From Streptomyces sp. SolWspMP-5a-2 (lineage in GTDB: Bacteria > Actinomycetota > Actinomycetes > Streptomycetales > Streptomycetaceae), in the NCBI RefSeq assembly GCF_900091845.1, contig NZ_FMCI01000336.1, positions 1 through 46,140 on the forward strand: DNA of 46,140 nucleotides. Direction: 5' to 3'. Position 1 is the first letter of the stretch; every line of letters begins with the position of its first letter. Below the pieces are notes generated by a model. The model made no database searches. It was not told where the DNA came from and saw only the letters and a list, made by a program, of their open reading frames with translations. Both the position numbers and the translations under genes were made by a program. Positions 8,354 through 16,894 of this stretch are shown here, one piece after another.

Positions 8354-9646
8354 TCAGCGCAGGTGCGACGTGTCGTTGAAGAGGCGGACGCTCGCGTTGC
8401 CGTCCGCGTAGTAGGCGACGGCGGAGAACGCGGCCGCCGACAGCTCCATCCGGAACAGGGCCTCGGGCGGCGCGCCGAGGGCCAGCCTGACCAGCGTCTT
8501 GACGGGCGTGACGTGGGTGACGACCAGCACCGTGCGGCCCGCGTACGCGGCGATAAGCCGGTCCCTCGCGGCGGCGACCCGCGCGGCCGTCGTCTCGAAG
8601 CTCTCGCCGCCGCCGGTCGGTGCGACGGAGGGGTCGGCGAGCCAGGCGTCCAGGTCCGCGCGGTGCCGGTCGCGGACCTCGCCGAAGGTGAGGCCCTCCC
8701 AGGCGCCGAAGTCGGTCTCGCGCAGGCCGTCCTCGATCCGGACGTCGAGCCCGAGGCGCGCGGCGACGATCCCGGCGGTCTCCCGGGTCCTGGCCAGCGG
8801 TGACGCCACGATCGCCTGCACGGTCCCGCGCCGCGCCAGCGCCTCCCCGGCCAGGCGGGCCTGCTCCCGGCCGGTGTCGGAGAGCGAGGGGTCGCTCCCG
8901 CCGCTTCCGGAGAACCGCTTCTGCGGGGTGAGTGGAGTCTCCCCGTGCCGCAGCAGCACCAGGGTGGCGGGCGCTCCCATGTCGGCCGGGGCCCAGCCGG
9001 GGGCGGCGACGACCCGGGCCGCCCGCCGATCGGCCGCCGCCCCGGTACCACCGTCGTCGGCCGCACCGGCACCGGCACCGGCACCGGCGGCCTCGCGCTC
9101 GGCAGCGGGGGCAACAGAGGAAGCGGAGGAAGAGGAGGAGGAAGAGGCTGTGGCAGCGGTTCCAGCTTTCGCGGCACCGGCCGTGGTTCCGGCTTCCGCG
9201 GCGCCGACCTCCGTCCCCTCGGCCGACGGCGCGTCGGCCGACGCCGCCGCGTCCATCGCCCGGTTCGCCAAGCGGTCCGCGTGCTTGTTGCGTTCGCGCG
9301 GGATCCACTCGAACGTCACCCGGTCCGGCGGGAAGACGCGGGACGCCGCCAGGGCGAGCGGCTTCATGTCGGGGTGCTTGATCTTCCAGCGGCCCGACAT
9401 CTGCTCCACGACGAGCTTGGAGTCCATCCGGACGTGCACCGTGGCCGCCGGGTCGAGAGCGTGGGCCGCGCGGAGCCCGGCGAGCAGTCCCCGGTACTCG
9501 GCGACGTTGTTCGTGGCGACGCCGATCGACTCGGACGCCTCCGCCGCCGTCTCCCCCGTGACCGCGTCGATCACCACGGCGCCGTAGCCCGCGGGCCCCG
9601 GGTTGCCCCGCGACCCGCCGTCCGCCTCGACGATGAACTCCCGCAC
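8354..9646 (-). CDS. Bifunctional RNase H / acid phosphatase (CobC-like)
   Basis: A 430-residue fusion. Residues 1-135 are an RNase HI domain: MREFIVEADGGSRGNPGPAG (first catalytic Asp), NNVAEYRGLLAGL (Glu), VRMDSKLVVEQMSG (Asp) and NKHADRLAN. Residues about 136-220 are a linker of Ala, Gly and a run of Ser. Residues 225-430 are a histidine phosphatase: LVLLRHGETPLT (phospho-His), ETDFGAWEGLT, GGGESFE and VVTHVTPVK. It would degrade RNA in RNA-DNA hybrids and dephosphorylate small substrates such as alpha-ribazole phosphate. The same fusion is known in S. coelicolor (SCO2299) and M. tuberculosis (Rv2228c). GTG start; its AAGGAG overlaps the stop of the zinc-ribbon gene. Confidence 0.96.
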   Translation of the reverse strand: MREFIVEADGGSRGNPGPAGYGAVVIDAVTGETAAEASESIGVATNNVAEYRGLLAGLRAAHALDPAATVHVRMDSKLVVEQMSGRWKIKHPDMKPLALAASRVFPPDRVTFEWIPRERNKHADRLANRAMDAAASADAPSAEGTEVGAAEAGTTAGAAKAGTAATASSSSSSSASSVAPAAEREAAGAGAGAGAADDGGTGAAADRRAARVVAAPGWAPADMGAPATLVLLRHGETPLTPQKRFSGSGGSDPSLSDTGREQARLAGEALARRGTVQAIVASPLARTRETAGIVAARLGLDVRIEDGLRETDFGAWEGLTFGEVRDRHRADLDAWLADPSVAPTGGGESFETTAARVAAARDRLIAAYAGRTVLVVTHVTPVKTLVRLALGAPPEALFRMELSAAAFSAVAYYADGNASVRLFNDTSHLR

Positions 9647-9658
9647 GGCGCAGGCTCC

Positions 9659-10402
9659 TTACAGGCCGGACTCGGAGGTGCGGACCAGGATGCGGCCGCA
9701 GTTCTCGCACCGCACGACGGTGTCGGGGGCGGCCGCGCGGATCTCGTTGATGTCGGTGATCGCCAGCTCCTGGCGGCAGCCCTGGCAGGTCCGCTGGTGC
9801 AGCTTGGCCGCGCCGATGCCGCCCTGCTGGCCGCGCAGCTTGTCGTAGAGCTTCAGCAGGTCGGCGGGGACGGTCGCGGAGACGACCTCGCGCTCCTTGG
9901 TGGCGGTCGCGACGTCGCCGTCGATCCCCTCGAAGGCGGCCTCGCGGCGGGCGGTCGCGTCGTCGATCTTGCCCTGGACGGCGCCGACCCGCTCGGTCAG
10001 CTCGGCCACCCGCTCCTGCGCGGACTCACGGCGCTCCATGACCTCGAGGACGACGTCCTCCAGGTCTCCCTGGCGCTTGGCGAGGGAGGTGATCTCGCGC
10101 TGGAGGTTCTCCAGGTCCTTGGGCGAGGTGACGGCGCCGGTGTCCAGGCGCTTCTGGTCGCGGGCGGCGCGCTGGCGCACCTGGTCCACGTCCTGCTCGG
10201 CCTTGGTCTGCTCGCGGGAGCAGTCGCTCTCCTCGGTCTGCGCGGCGACCAGGAGGTCCCGCAACTGCGTGTGGTCCTTGGTCAGCGACTCGATCTCGGC
10301 GTGCTCGGGCAGCGACCGGCGCCGGTGCGCGAGCTGCTGGAGGCGGACGTCGAGGGCCTGGACGTCGAGAAGGCGGATCTGGTCAGCGGGCGCGGCGTTC
10401 AG
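9659..10402 (-). CDS. C4 zinc-ribbon coiled-coil protein (DUF164 type), apparent CTG start
   Basis: A 247-residue protein: two long coiled-coil stretches (about residues 15-175), then a C-terminal four-Cys zinc ribbon, CQGC about 30 residues before CENC. Members are putative nucleic-acid-binding proteins found next to RNase H/CobC in actinobacteria. The conserved N-terminus (LNAAPADQIRLLDVQALD) leaves no ATG, GTG or TTG to start from; the only suitable codon is CTG at 10402-10400. That codon overlaps the stop of the Nif3 gene (CTGA) and sits seven bases after GGAG. Middle gene of a three-gene operon. Automatic callers may truncate it or use a wrong upstream start. Confidence 0.85.
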   Translation of the reverse strand: MNAAPADQIRLLDVQALDVRLQQLAHRRRSLPEHAEIESLTKDHTQLRDLLVAAQTEESDCSREQTKAEQDVDQVRQRAARDQKRLDTGAVTSPKDLENLQREITSLAKRQGDLEDVVLEVMERRESAQERVAELTERVGAVQGKIDDATARREAAFEGIDGDVATATKEREVVSATVPADLLKLYDKLRGQQGGIGAAKLHQRTCQGCRQELAITDINEIRAAAPDTVVRCENCGRILVRTSESGL

Positions 10403-11247
10403 TTGGGGGCTCCAGGTGAAGGGGAGTGACTGGTCCAGGGGTCGGTGACCGTCCGGGAGACGTGCACGCGCAGGTCCCAGCCGTGGCGGTCGGAGATCTC
10501 GTCGAGCTGGGTCGCCGCCAGCTCGCACCAGGGCCACTCGGTGGCCCAGTGCGCCGCGTCGAGCAGCGCGAGAGGTCGGTGGGCGCGGTCCGCGAGGAAC
10601 TCGGACGCGGGGTGGTGGCGCAGGTCCGCGGTGAGGAAGGCGTCGACGCCGGCCGCGCGGACGTGGTCGAAGAGGCTGTCGCCCGAGCCGCCGCTGACGG
10701 CGACCGTGCGGACGGTGGCGTCGGGGTCGCCCGCGACGCGGATGCCCTGCGCGGTGGCGGGCAGCCGGACGGCGGCGCGGGCGGCCAGCTCGCCGACGGT
10801 GACCGGGTGGTCGAGTTCGCAGACGCGGCCGAGGCCGCGGCGGCCCTCGGGGTCGGTCGGGTCCGGCACCAGGGGGCGCACGACGCGCAGCCCGAGGGCC
10901 CCGGCCAGCGCGTCCGAGACGCCCGGGTCGGCGGTGTCCGCGTTGGTGTGGGCGACGTGCAGGGCGATGTCGTGCTTGATCAGGGTGTGCACGACGCGGC
11001 CCTTGAAGGTGTGGGCCGCGACCGTCGTCGTCCCGCGCAGATACAGAGGATGGTGGGTGACCAGCAGGTCGGCGCCGAGCCGCACGGCCTCGTCGACGAT
11101 CTCCTGGACCGGGTCGACGGCGAACAGGACGCGGGAGATCTCCTGGTCGGGGTCGCCCGCGACCGTGCCGACCGCGTCCCAGGACTCGGCCCGCGCGGCG
11201 GGCCACAGGTTCTCCAGCGCGGCGATGACTTCAGACAGACGGGGCAC
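10399..11247 (-). CDS. Nif3-like dinuclear metal center hexameric protein
   Basis: A 282-residue NIF3/YbgI family protein (also called GTP cyclohydrolase I type 2 homologue). Metal-binding blocks: LLVTHHPLYLRG (paired His), LHVAHTNADTA (His, Asp) and a C-terminal DAAHWATEWPW (His, Glu). The central insertion between the two halves is about the common length. The function of the family is still uncertain; a metal-dependent hydrolase has been proposed. It is the first gene of the operon with the zinc-ribbon and RNase H/CobC genes, divergent from the propeller-like protein across about 200 bp that must hold both promoters. Confidence 0.93.
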   Translation of the reverse strand: MPRLSEVIAALENLWPAARAESWDAVGTVAGDPDQEISRVLFAVDPVQEIVDEAVRLGADLLVTHHPLYLRGTTTVAAHTFKGRVVHTLIKHDIALHVAHTNADTADPGVSDALAGALGLRVVRPLVPDPTDPEGRRGLGRVCELDHPVTVGELAARAAVRLPATAQGIRVAGDPDATVRTVAVSGGSGDSLFDHVRAAGVDAFLTADLRHHPASEFLADRAHRPLALLDAAHWATEWPWCELAATQLDEISDRHGWDLRVHVSRTVTDPWTSHSPSPGAPN

Positions 11248-11444
11248 GGGAAAAGGCTACCTGTCTGATCCGCGGCGCTGAACCGGTGCGGGGCCCTGGT
11301 CCGCGCGGACGCCCCGGTCAGCACACCCGCCTCCGCTTCCTCTGGCGAATCGTTCCGGCACCACCCGTATGTGTGAAGGGGCGGCCCCACGGTCCACGGC
11401 CCGTTCGGCCGAAAACTAGCTTCGTGGCCGGAGGTGACCAGACG

Positions 11445-12893
11445 ATGACGGCCTGTGCGATCGAGTCCGGTACGACCGGGGAGGACGGCACCGCGCCGGA
11501 CCGCCGTACCCCGGCGGACGGCGCGGGCGGAGCGCCCTGCGCGATCACCGCCGACGGTGCCTACGCCGCCCGCCTCGCCCTGGACGGCGAGTCCTGGTTC
11601 CCGGAGCGCTGGACCCTGGACGGCCCGGAACCGTACGCGGTGCCGCTGCCCGGCAACCAGCCCGAGGAGCCCGGCACCGAGGTGCAGCCGATGTCCGACG
11701 GGCGGGTGCTGATCCGCCGTCCGACCGCCGGGCGCCATGTCTTCTCGCTGCTCTACCCGACCGGGCCCGACACCGGCGAGCTGCTGATCGGGGCCGTCGA
11801 GTGCCCGGACGGCGGAGCCGGGCTGCGGCTGCTGCCACCCGCGCCGTGCGGCGAGAAGGCGTACGCCCTCGCGGTGGGACGGCGTTCGAGCACCGTGTGG
11901 CTGGTGGCGGGCGGCGCCTTCGGGCCCGAGCACGTCGCCGAGATCCCCGGCCGCTGCTCGGGCGGGGTCTGGCTGGACCGCGCCGGGCGGCTGCTCGCCC
12001 TGGACCGGGAGGTCGGCGGCCGGACCAAGACGGTGGTGGTGGATCTGGAGCGCGGGGGCGAGGTGTCGCCGCTGCTGCAGATCGCGGCCGAGAGCGACGA
12101 CCGGCTGGTGATGGCGGACCCGGACAGCGGGCTGCTGCTGATCCGCTCGGACGCACCGTCGCCCGGTGAACGGCGGCTGGGCTGGGGGGTGTTGGGCAGC
12201 ACCCTGCCGGTGCGGTTCCCGGAGAGCCTGCGACCGCCGGACTGCGAGCTGACGCCGTTCGCGATCCAGCCCGGCCAGGTGCTGACCCCGGAGAGCTGCG
12301 CGGTGGCGGTGCGGGTGGACGGGCCGATGGGCCGCTGGATCGGCGTCTGGCGCCCGGACCGGCGGCAGGTCCAGCATTTCCCGGCGCCCGCGGGGTGGTT
12401 GGCGGACGCCGGGCTGTGGTCGAGGGACGGCGTGCTGCAACTGCCGTACACCACCGGGGAGATGCCCTGCGGGGTGGCCAGGGTGACGGCACCCTGGGAG
12501 GAACGCCACGGCACGGCACCGACGACGCCACCGATCGGGACAACGGGGGTCACGGGGGTCGAGGGGGCAACGGGGGGCCCGGGGGTCACGGAGGTCACGC
12601 GGGCCACGGAGGTCACGGGGGCCACGGGGGCCACCGAGCCCGCCGAGACGACCGAGACGACCGAGCCCACGGAATCCGCCGAGCCCACCGAGACCGCGAG
12701 ATCCGCCGCGCCGACCGAGCCCGCGAAGGCCGCCGAGGCCACCGAGCCCGCCGAACTCACAGTGCCCGTCGTCCCCGTGGAGGCCGCTGAACCGGCCGAG
12801 CCCACCGAGCCCGGCGCCCCCGCCCCCGCTCCTCCCGCTCCCTCCGTCCCCCGTCCCGTACCGCTGCGGGAGGCCCCGCTCGGGCGCTTGTAA
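11445..12893 (+). CDS. Hypothetical beta-propeller-like protein with Thr/Glu/Pro repeat tail
   Basis: A 482-residue cytoplasmic protein with no signal peptide. Residues about 30-350 show regularly spaced beta-strand blocks (ARLALDGESWFPERW, LYPTGPDTGELLIGAVE, AVGRRSSTVWLVAGGAF, GVWLDRAGRLLALDREV), suggesting a WD40-like or other propeller, though no canonical GH/WD pairs are seen. From about residue 365 the chain becomes a low-complexity tail of TEVT, TEPTE and AEPTE units ending in a Pro-rich stretch; this tail is probably disordered. The ATG at 11445 follows GGAGGTGA by about nine bases. No enzymatic motif is recognised. Function unknown. Confidence 0.8.
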   Translation: MTACAIESGTTGEDGTAPDRRTPADGAGGAPCAITADGAYAARLALDGESWFPERWTLDGPEPYAVPLPGNQPEEPGTEVQPMSDGRVLIRRPTAGRHVFSLLYPTGPDTGELLIGAVECPDGGAGLRLLPPAPCGEKAYALAVGRRSSTVWLVAGGAFGPEHVAEIPGRCSGGVWLDRAGRLLALDREVGGRTKTVVVDLERGGEVSPLLQIAAESDDRLVMADPDSGLLLIRSDAPSPGERRLGWGVLGSTLPVRFPESLRPPDCELTPFAIQPGQVLTPESCAVAVRVDGPMGRWIGVWRPDRRQVQHFPAPAGWLADAGLWSRDGVLQLPYTTGEMPCGVARVTAPWEERHGTAPTTPPIGTTGVTGVEGATGGPGVTEVTRATEVTGATGATEPAETTETTEPTESAEPTETARSAAPTEPAKAAEATEPAELTVPVVPVEAAEPAEPTEPGAPAPAPPAPSVPRPVPLREAPLGRL

Positions 12894-12996
12894 CGAAACA
12901 GTGCCGGTCGGCGCGGGCGGCTGGATGGGGCGGGGAGGCGGGCCGCTAAAATCGTCGGCTGTTAGAAAGATCATGTTGACGGGGTGAATTCTTCCG

Positions 12997-13152
12997 ATGA
13001 GCGACTCCAGCACGACCCAGACGCCGTCCGGCGACGACCAGCAGGACGTCGGCAACGGCAGGCACCGCGGCGAGGTCTCCGCCCAGGAGGGCCGCACGGC
13101 CCCCAGCGGTCGGCACCGCAAGCCGGCGCCCGCCGGGGCGGCATCGGCCTGA
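12997..13152 (+). CDS. Small hydrophilic protein, 51 aa
   Basis: A short gene starting at ATG 12997 nine bases after GGGGTGA and ending at TGA 13150-13152. A perfect terminator begins 14 bp later. The product is hydrophilic, rich in Gly, Ser, Gln and Arg, and holds two GRHR motifs (NGRHRGEVS and SGRHRKPAP). There is no signal peptide or membrane helix. It probably has its own promoter: TAAAAT at 12947-12952 is a possible -10. No family recognised. Confidence rests on the ribosome-binding site, chromosome-like codon use and the terminator. Confidence 0.65.
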   Translation: MSDSSTTQTPSGDDQQDVGNGRHRGEVSAQEGRTAPSGRHRKPAPAGAASA

Positions 13153-13166
13153 GCACGACGCAGAGG

Positions 13167-13200
13167 AAGGGGCGGTCCGCCGTTCGGCGGACCGCCCCTT
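13167..13200. terminator. Strong bidirectional-capable hairpin terminator
   Basis: AAGGGGCGGTCCGCCG (13167-13182) and its exact reverse complement (13185-13200) form a 16-bp stem (in practice 15 bp with a four-base loop). It ends the 51-codon gene on the plus strand and could also stop read-through from the SDR operon on the minus strand. Confidence 0.9.
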
Positions 13201-13338
13201 CCCGTTGGCCCACGGCATTCGCCGGCGCTGGCGCCCCCTCCCGATGGCGCCCTCCTCCCGTCGGCGCCCTTCTCCCGTCAGCGCCCTTCTCCCGTCAGCG
13301 TCCGCTCCCCGTGGGCGTCGCCTCAACTCCCGCTGCCG

Positions 13339-14277
13339 TCACCCCCGTTTCAGCGTCAGCACCTCCGCCGCCGCGAACGTCTCGTCCGCCGGGCGTTCCG
13401 CGTAGTGCGGGGTGAGCAGGGCGTCCAGCTCGGCGTAGTCGAAGGTGTCCTGGGCGCTGTCGAACTTGGCCCGCACCCGCGGCCGTTCGACGATCGCGAC
13501 CATCCCGCCGTGGACGACGACGAGTTGGCCGTTGATGCGGGCCGCTGCCGGTCCCGCGAGGTAGCCGACGAGCGGTGCGACGTGCTCGGCGGCGAGCGGG
13601 TCGGGCCCGTCGCCCGGGACGCCGAACCCGGCGAAGACGTCCTCGGTCATCCGGGTGCGGGCGCGCGGGCAGATGACGTTGGCGGTGACCCCGTACTTGG
13701 CGAGGGCCAGCGCCGTGGAGGTGGTCAGACCGACGATCCCGCCCTTGGCCGCCGCGTAGTTGGGCTGGCCGGCCGACCCGGCGAGGAACGCCTCCGACGC
13801 AGTGTTCACGATCCGCCCGTAGACCGGGGCGCCGGACGCCTTGGCGCGCTCCCGCCAGTGCGCGGCCGCGAACCGGGTCGTGTTGAAGTGCCCTTTGAGG
13901 TGGACCCGGATCACCGAGTCCCACTCGTCCTCGGACATCGAGAAGACCATCCGGTCGCGCAGGATGCCCGCGTTGTTGACCAGGACGTCCAGCCTGCCGA
14001 ACGCGTCGACCGCCGCGCCGACCAGCTCACCGGCCCGCGCGAAGTCGGCGACGTCACCGGTGTGGGCGAGCGCCTCGCCGCCGGCCGCGCGGATCTCGGC
14101 GGCGACCTCCTCGGCGGGGCCCGCGCTGGCCGCGCCCGAGCCGTCCCGGCCCGGCACGCCGACGTCGTTGACGACGACGCGGGCGCCGAGCCGGGCGAGT
14201 TCGAGCGCCTCGGCGCGGCCGAGACCGCGTCCGGCGCCCGTGACGATCGCGGAGAGTCCTTCGAGTGGCAGCGACAC
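13339..14277 (-). CDS. SDR family oxidoreductase (MFE-2-type hydroxyacyl-CoA dehydrogenase-like)
   Basis: A 312-residue short-chain dehydrogenase. TGAGRGLG near residue 16 binds NAD(H), NNAG lies mid-domain, and the catalytic set is Ser in NTASEAF, Tyr and Lys in NYAAAKGG. The sequence around these, with a long C-terminal extension ending in LTLKRG, resembles the dehydrogenase domain of peroxisomal multifunctional enzyme 2 (HSD17B4) and mycobacterial hsd4A-like proteins, which oxidise 3-hydroxyacyl-CoA. GTG start at 14277, five bases after GGAGG, 11 bases after the alcohol dehydrogenase stop. Last gene of the MaoC-ADH-SDR run. Confidence 0.92.
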   Translation of the reverse strand: MSLPLEGLSAIVTGAGRGLGRAEALELARLGARVVVNDVGVPGRDGSGAASAGPAEEVAAEIRAAGGEALAHTGDVADFARAGELVGAAVDAFGRLDVLVNNAGILRDRMVFSMSEDEWDSVIRVHLKGHFNTTRFAAAHWRERAKASGAPVYGRIVNTASEAFLAGSAGQPNYAAAKGGIVGLTTSTALALAKYGVTANVICPRARTRMTEDVFAGFGVPGDGPDPLAAEHVAPLVGYLAGPAAARINGQLVVVHGGMVAIVERPRVRAKFDSAQDTFDYAELDALLTPHYAERPADETFAAAEVLTLKRG

Positions 14278-14288
14278 GGGGACCTCCG

Positions 14289-15365
14289 TCAGATCTCGAT
14301 GCAGGTGCGCAGGGCCGTGCCGGTGCGCATCTGCTCCAGCGCCTCGTCGATGCCGGACAGCGGCACCCGGTGGGTGATCAGCCCCTCCAGGTCGATGCGC
14401 CCGGCCCGCCACAGCGCGATGGTCCGCTCATAGGAGCGCAGGACGTCGCCGCCGCCGTACAGGGACGGCAGGATGCGCTTCTCGTCGAAGAACAGCTCGA
14501 ACATGCTGAGCCGCAGATGGTCGTCGAGGGCGCCCGCGCCGACGACGACGAGGGTGCCGCCGCGCCGGGTGTTCTCGTAGGCCGTGCGGGCGGTGGCGGA
14601 GCGGCCGACGACCTCGAAGACGTAGTCGAACCCCTCCCCCGCGGTGACCTGCTGCTTGGCGTCGGCCAGTTCCTCGGGGGCGACGGCCCGGGTGGCGCCG
14701 AACCTGAGCGCGGCCTCCCGGCGGGCCTCCACCGGGTCGACGGCGACGATCTCGGCGGCGCCCCGCAGCCGCGCGCCCTGCACGGTGGAGATCCCGACGC
14801 CTCCGCAGCCGATCACGGCGACCGACGAACCGGCCGTCAGGTCCGCGGTGTTGAGGGCGGCCCCGAGTCCGGTGGTGACACCGCAGCCGATCAGCGCGGC
14901 GATGTCGAAGGGCACGTCGTCGGGGATCGGCACCGCGCAGCCCGCGTCGACGACGACCTCCTCGGTGAAGGTGCCGGTGCCCGCGAAGCCGAAGACGTCC
15001 TGGCCCGCCCGCTTGAAGTTGGGGGTGCCCGCGTTCATGAACCCGGCCAGGCAGAGCTGGGTCTGGCCGCGTTTGCAGGCCGCGCAGGCGCCGCAGGCGG
15101 GCAGCCAGCAGACGACCACCCGGTCCCCCGCCTTCAAGTGGCGGACGTTCTCCCCCACTTCGACGACCTCGCCCGCGCCCTCGTGGCCCGGCACGAACGG
15201 CGCGGGCTGGGGCAGCACCCCGCTCATCGCCGACAGGTCCGAGTGGCACAGGCCGGTGGCCCTGATCCGGATCCTGACCCGGCCGGGCCCGAAGCCCACC
15301 GCCTCGACGTCGTCGAGGATCTCCAGCTTGTCCTGGCCGATCTCGTGCAGTACGGCTGCGCGCAT
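14289..15365 (-). CDS. Zn-dependent alcohol dehydrogenase
   Basis: A 358-residue medium-chain dehydrogenase. The catalytic zinc is held by Cys in GLCHSD, His in PGHEGAGEV and Cys in LIGCGV; the structural zinc by the cluster CGACAACKRGQTQLC. The Rossmann motif is VIGCGGVGISTVQG. It would oxidise an alcohol or hydroxyl-bearing lipid intermediate with NAD(P). ATG at 15365 with GGGGAG upstream. It lies between the MaoC gene and the SDR gene on the same strand, 248 bp after MaoC, so it may share the MaoC promoter or have its own in the repeat-bearing gap. Confidence 0.93.
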   Translation of the reverse strand: MRAAVLHEIGQDKLEILDDVEAVGFGPGRVRIRIRATGLCHSDLSAMSGVLPQPAPFVPGHEGAGEVVEVGENVRHLKAGDRVVVCWLPACGACAACKRGQTQLCLAGFMNAGTPNFKRAGQDVFGFAGTGTFTEEVVVDAGCAVPIPDDVPFDIAALIGCGVTTGLGAALNTADLTAGSSVAVIGCGGVGISTVQGARLRGAAEIVAVDPVEARREAALRFGATRAVAPEELADAKQQVTAGEGFDYVFEVVGRSATARTAYENTRRGGTLVVVGAGALDDHLRLSMFELFFDEKRILPSLYGGGDVLRSYERTIALWRAGRIDLEGLITHRVPLSGIDEALEQMRTGTALRTCIEI

Positions 15366-15428
15366 GCTGCGGCTCCCCTCAACTGCCCACTGGGTCACAT
15401 CGGCCGGGCCGAGCGGTCTGATCCACCC

Positions 15429-15482
15429 GGTCCGTCCGGTCGTGCTGCTCTGCTCGGTCCGTCCGGTCGTGCTGCTCTGCTC
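15429..15482. repeat. Exact 27-bp tandem duplication plus degenerate decamers
   Basis: A 27-bp unit beginning GGTCCGTCCGGTCG occurs twice without change (15429-15455 and 15456-15482). It is followed by a short GGTGC run and, at about 15541-15610, by degenerate decamers of the type GAATCGGGTT. All lie between the MaoC stop and the alcohol dehydrogenase start. Confidence 0.85.
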
Positions 15483-15613
15483 GGTGCGGTGCGGTGCGTC
15501 CGTCCCCGGGACCGGCCCGGTCGCGCCCGCCCGCCCGCTCGGGTCGGGTCGAGCAAGGTCGAATCGGGTTGAATCAGTTTGAATCGGGTTGAGTCCGGTC
15601 TGGTCGAGTCGGG

Positions 15614-16474
15614 TCAGGTGTGTGTGACGACGGTGTCGGCGAGGACGGGCGCGTCGTCACGGTCCGCCGCGCCGACCTCCACCCGGACCGTGCCGCCGTC
15701 CGGCCGCCACATGCGGATGCGCAGCGTCTCGCCCGGCACGACCACCCCGGCGAACCGGGTGGCGTAGGAGCGCACCCGGGACGGATCGCCGTCCAGCAGG
15801 GTGTCGACGACCGCCTTGAGGGTCATGCCGTAGGTGCACAGCCCGTGCAGGATGGGCCGGTCGAAACCGGCGCGCTTCGCGAAGTCGGGGTCGGCGTGCA
15901 GCGGGTTCCAGTCGCCCGACAGACGGTAGAGCAGCGCCTGGTCCTCGCGCACGGTGCGCTCCACGGTGCGGTCGGGCGGTCCGCCGGGCGGGGCGAGCCG
16001 GGTGGCCGGGCCGCGGTCGCCGCCCCAGCCGCCCTCGCCGCGGACGAAGATCTGGGCGTCGTTGGTCCACAACGGGCCCTGCTCGTCGGCGACTTCGGTG
16101 CGCATGACGAGGACGGCCGCCTTCCCCTTGTCGTGGACGGCGGCGATCCGGCCGGTGGCGGTGGCGGCACCCTCGACCGGGATCGGGCGGTGCAGGGTGA
16201 GACTCTGACCGCCGTGCAGGACACGGGCGAGGTCGACGTCGACGCCCGGCATGGAGAGGCCGCTGATCACCCCGGGCGAGCCGCTGCCCGCGACGGTGGC
16301 GAAGCTCGGCAGGACGTGCAGCCGGGACTCCAGGGTGTAGCGGAGTTCGCCGGGGTCGGTCGCGGGCGTCCCGGCGCCGAGGCCGAGGTGGTACAGCAGG
16401 ACGTCCTTGCGGGTCCAGGCGATCTCGCCGGTCCGGGGTTCGGCGGCGAGGGCCTTCGCTGCGTCGATGGGCAT
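15614..16474 (-). CDS. MaoC family enoyl-CoA hydratase 2
   Basis: A 286-residue double-hot-dog hydratase. The C-terminal hot dog holds the hydratase-2 signature: GDWNPLHADPDFAKRAGF followed by RPILHGLCTYG, with the catalytic Asp and His. The N-terminal hot dog lacks it, as in eukaryotic and actinobacterial MFE-2-type hydratases (compare mycobacterial hsd4B). It would hydrate 2-enoyl-CoA to (R)-3-hydroxyacyl-CoA for the SDR to oxidise. ATG at 16474 just after AGGAG. First gene of its run, with a promoter and two palindromes upstream; a shared regulon with the thiolase at 20931 is inferred. Confidence 0.93.
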   Translation of the reverse strand: MPIDAAKALAAEPRTGEIAWTRKDVLLYHLGLGAGTPATDPGELRYTLESRLHVLPSFATVAGSGSPGVISGLSMPGVDVDLARVLHGGQSLTLHRPIPVEGAATATGRIAAVHDKGKAAVLVMRTEVADEQGPLWTNDAQIFVRGEGGWGGDRGPATRLAPPGGPPDRTVERTVREDQALLYRLSGDWNPLHADPDFAKRAGFDRPILHGLCTYGMTLKAVVDTLLDGDPSRVRSYATRFAGVVVPGETLRIRMWRPDGGTVRVEVGAADRDDAPVLADTVVTHT

Positions 16475-16566
16475 ACGGCTCCTGACACTCACGGTGGTCG
16501 GACGCTTGAAGACCTCGGCGCGGCCGTCCGCACCGTCGGTCGCACCGAGGTCGCCACGGGCCGACC

Positions 16567-16580
16567 TAGAACGCGTTCCA
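16567..16580 (-). promoter_or_regulatory. KstR-like operator TAGAACGCGTTCCA
   Basis: The site fits the published KstR consensus T-NN-AAC-NN-GTT-NN-A. KstR is the TetR-family repressor of steroid and lipid catabolism in mycobacteria and relatives. It lies 93 bp upstream of the MaoC start, just past the predicted start of transcription. A near-identical site precedes the thiolase gene. Confidence 0.7.
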
Positions 16581-16593
16581 GTCCGGCGCCCCC

Positions 16594-16622
16594 TGTATAG
16601 CCGAGCGCTCCCCACTTGTGAA
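16594..16622 (-). promoter_or_regulatory. Predicted promoter of the MaoC operon
   Basis: Read on the minus strand, TTCACA (16622-16617) and TATACA (16599-16594) are 17 bp apart. The KstR-like site lies just downstream and the TGACG palindrome just upstream, so the promoter is flanked by two operators. The remainder of the 420-bp gap (16475-16894) must also hold the promoter of the divergent sensor kinase; no clear one was found. Confidence 0.5.
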
Positions 16623-16626
16623 GGCT

Positions 16627-16643
16627 GCTGACGCACCGTCAGC
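16627..16643. promoter_or_regulatory. Palindrome GCTGACG-N3-CGTCAGC
   Basis: Seven-base arms in perfect inverted symmetry around CAC, next to the predicted -35 of the MaoC operon. Similar palindromes occur upstream of the thiolase (22170-22186) and the F420 oxidoreductase (41839-41851). Probably the operator of a TetR-family regulator that is not encoded in this window. Confidence 0.6.
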
Positions 16644-16894
16644 TCCCGTTCGGGTGGCCGGACACGGCCGGACGGCCGGTGCGCCGGGCGGGGGTCGGGG
16701 GCCGGAGCGCGGGGCCCGTGACATTTGTCCCGGCCGGGTCCGTACATCCGCATCTGCCGCGCCGGGCGCCCTGTTCCGTAGCGTCGACGGCAGGACAGAA
16801 CGACCCGGGAGAGGCGTCCGGCCGGTGTGCGGCGGCCGGTGCGATGGTGGTGGCCCCCGCGGGTCCCGCAGGACCGCACGAACGGAGCGAGGAC

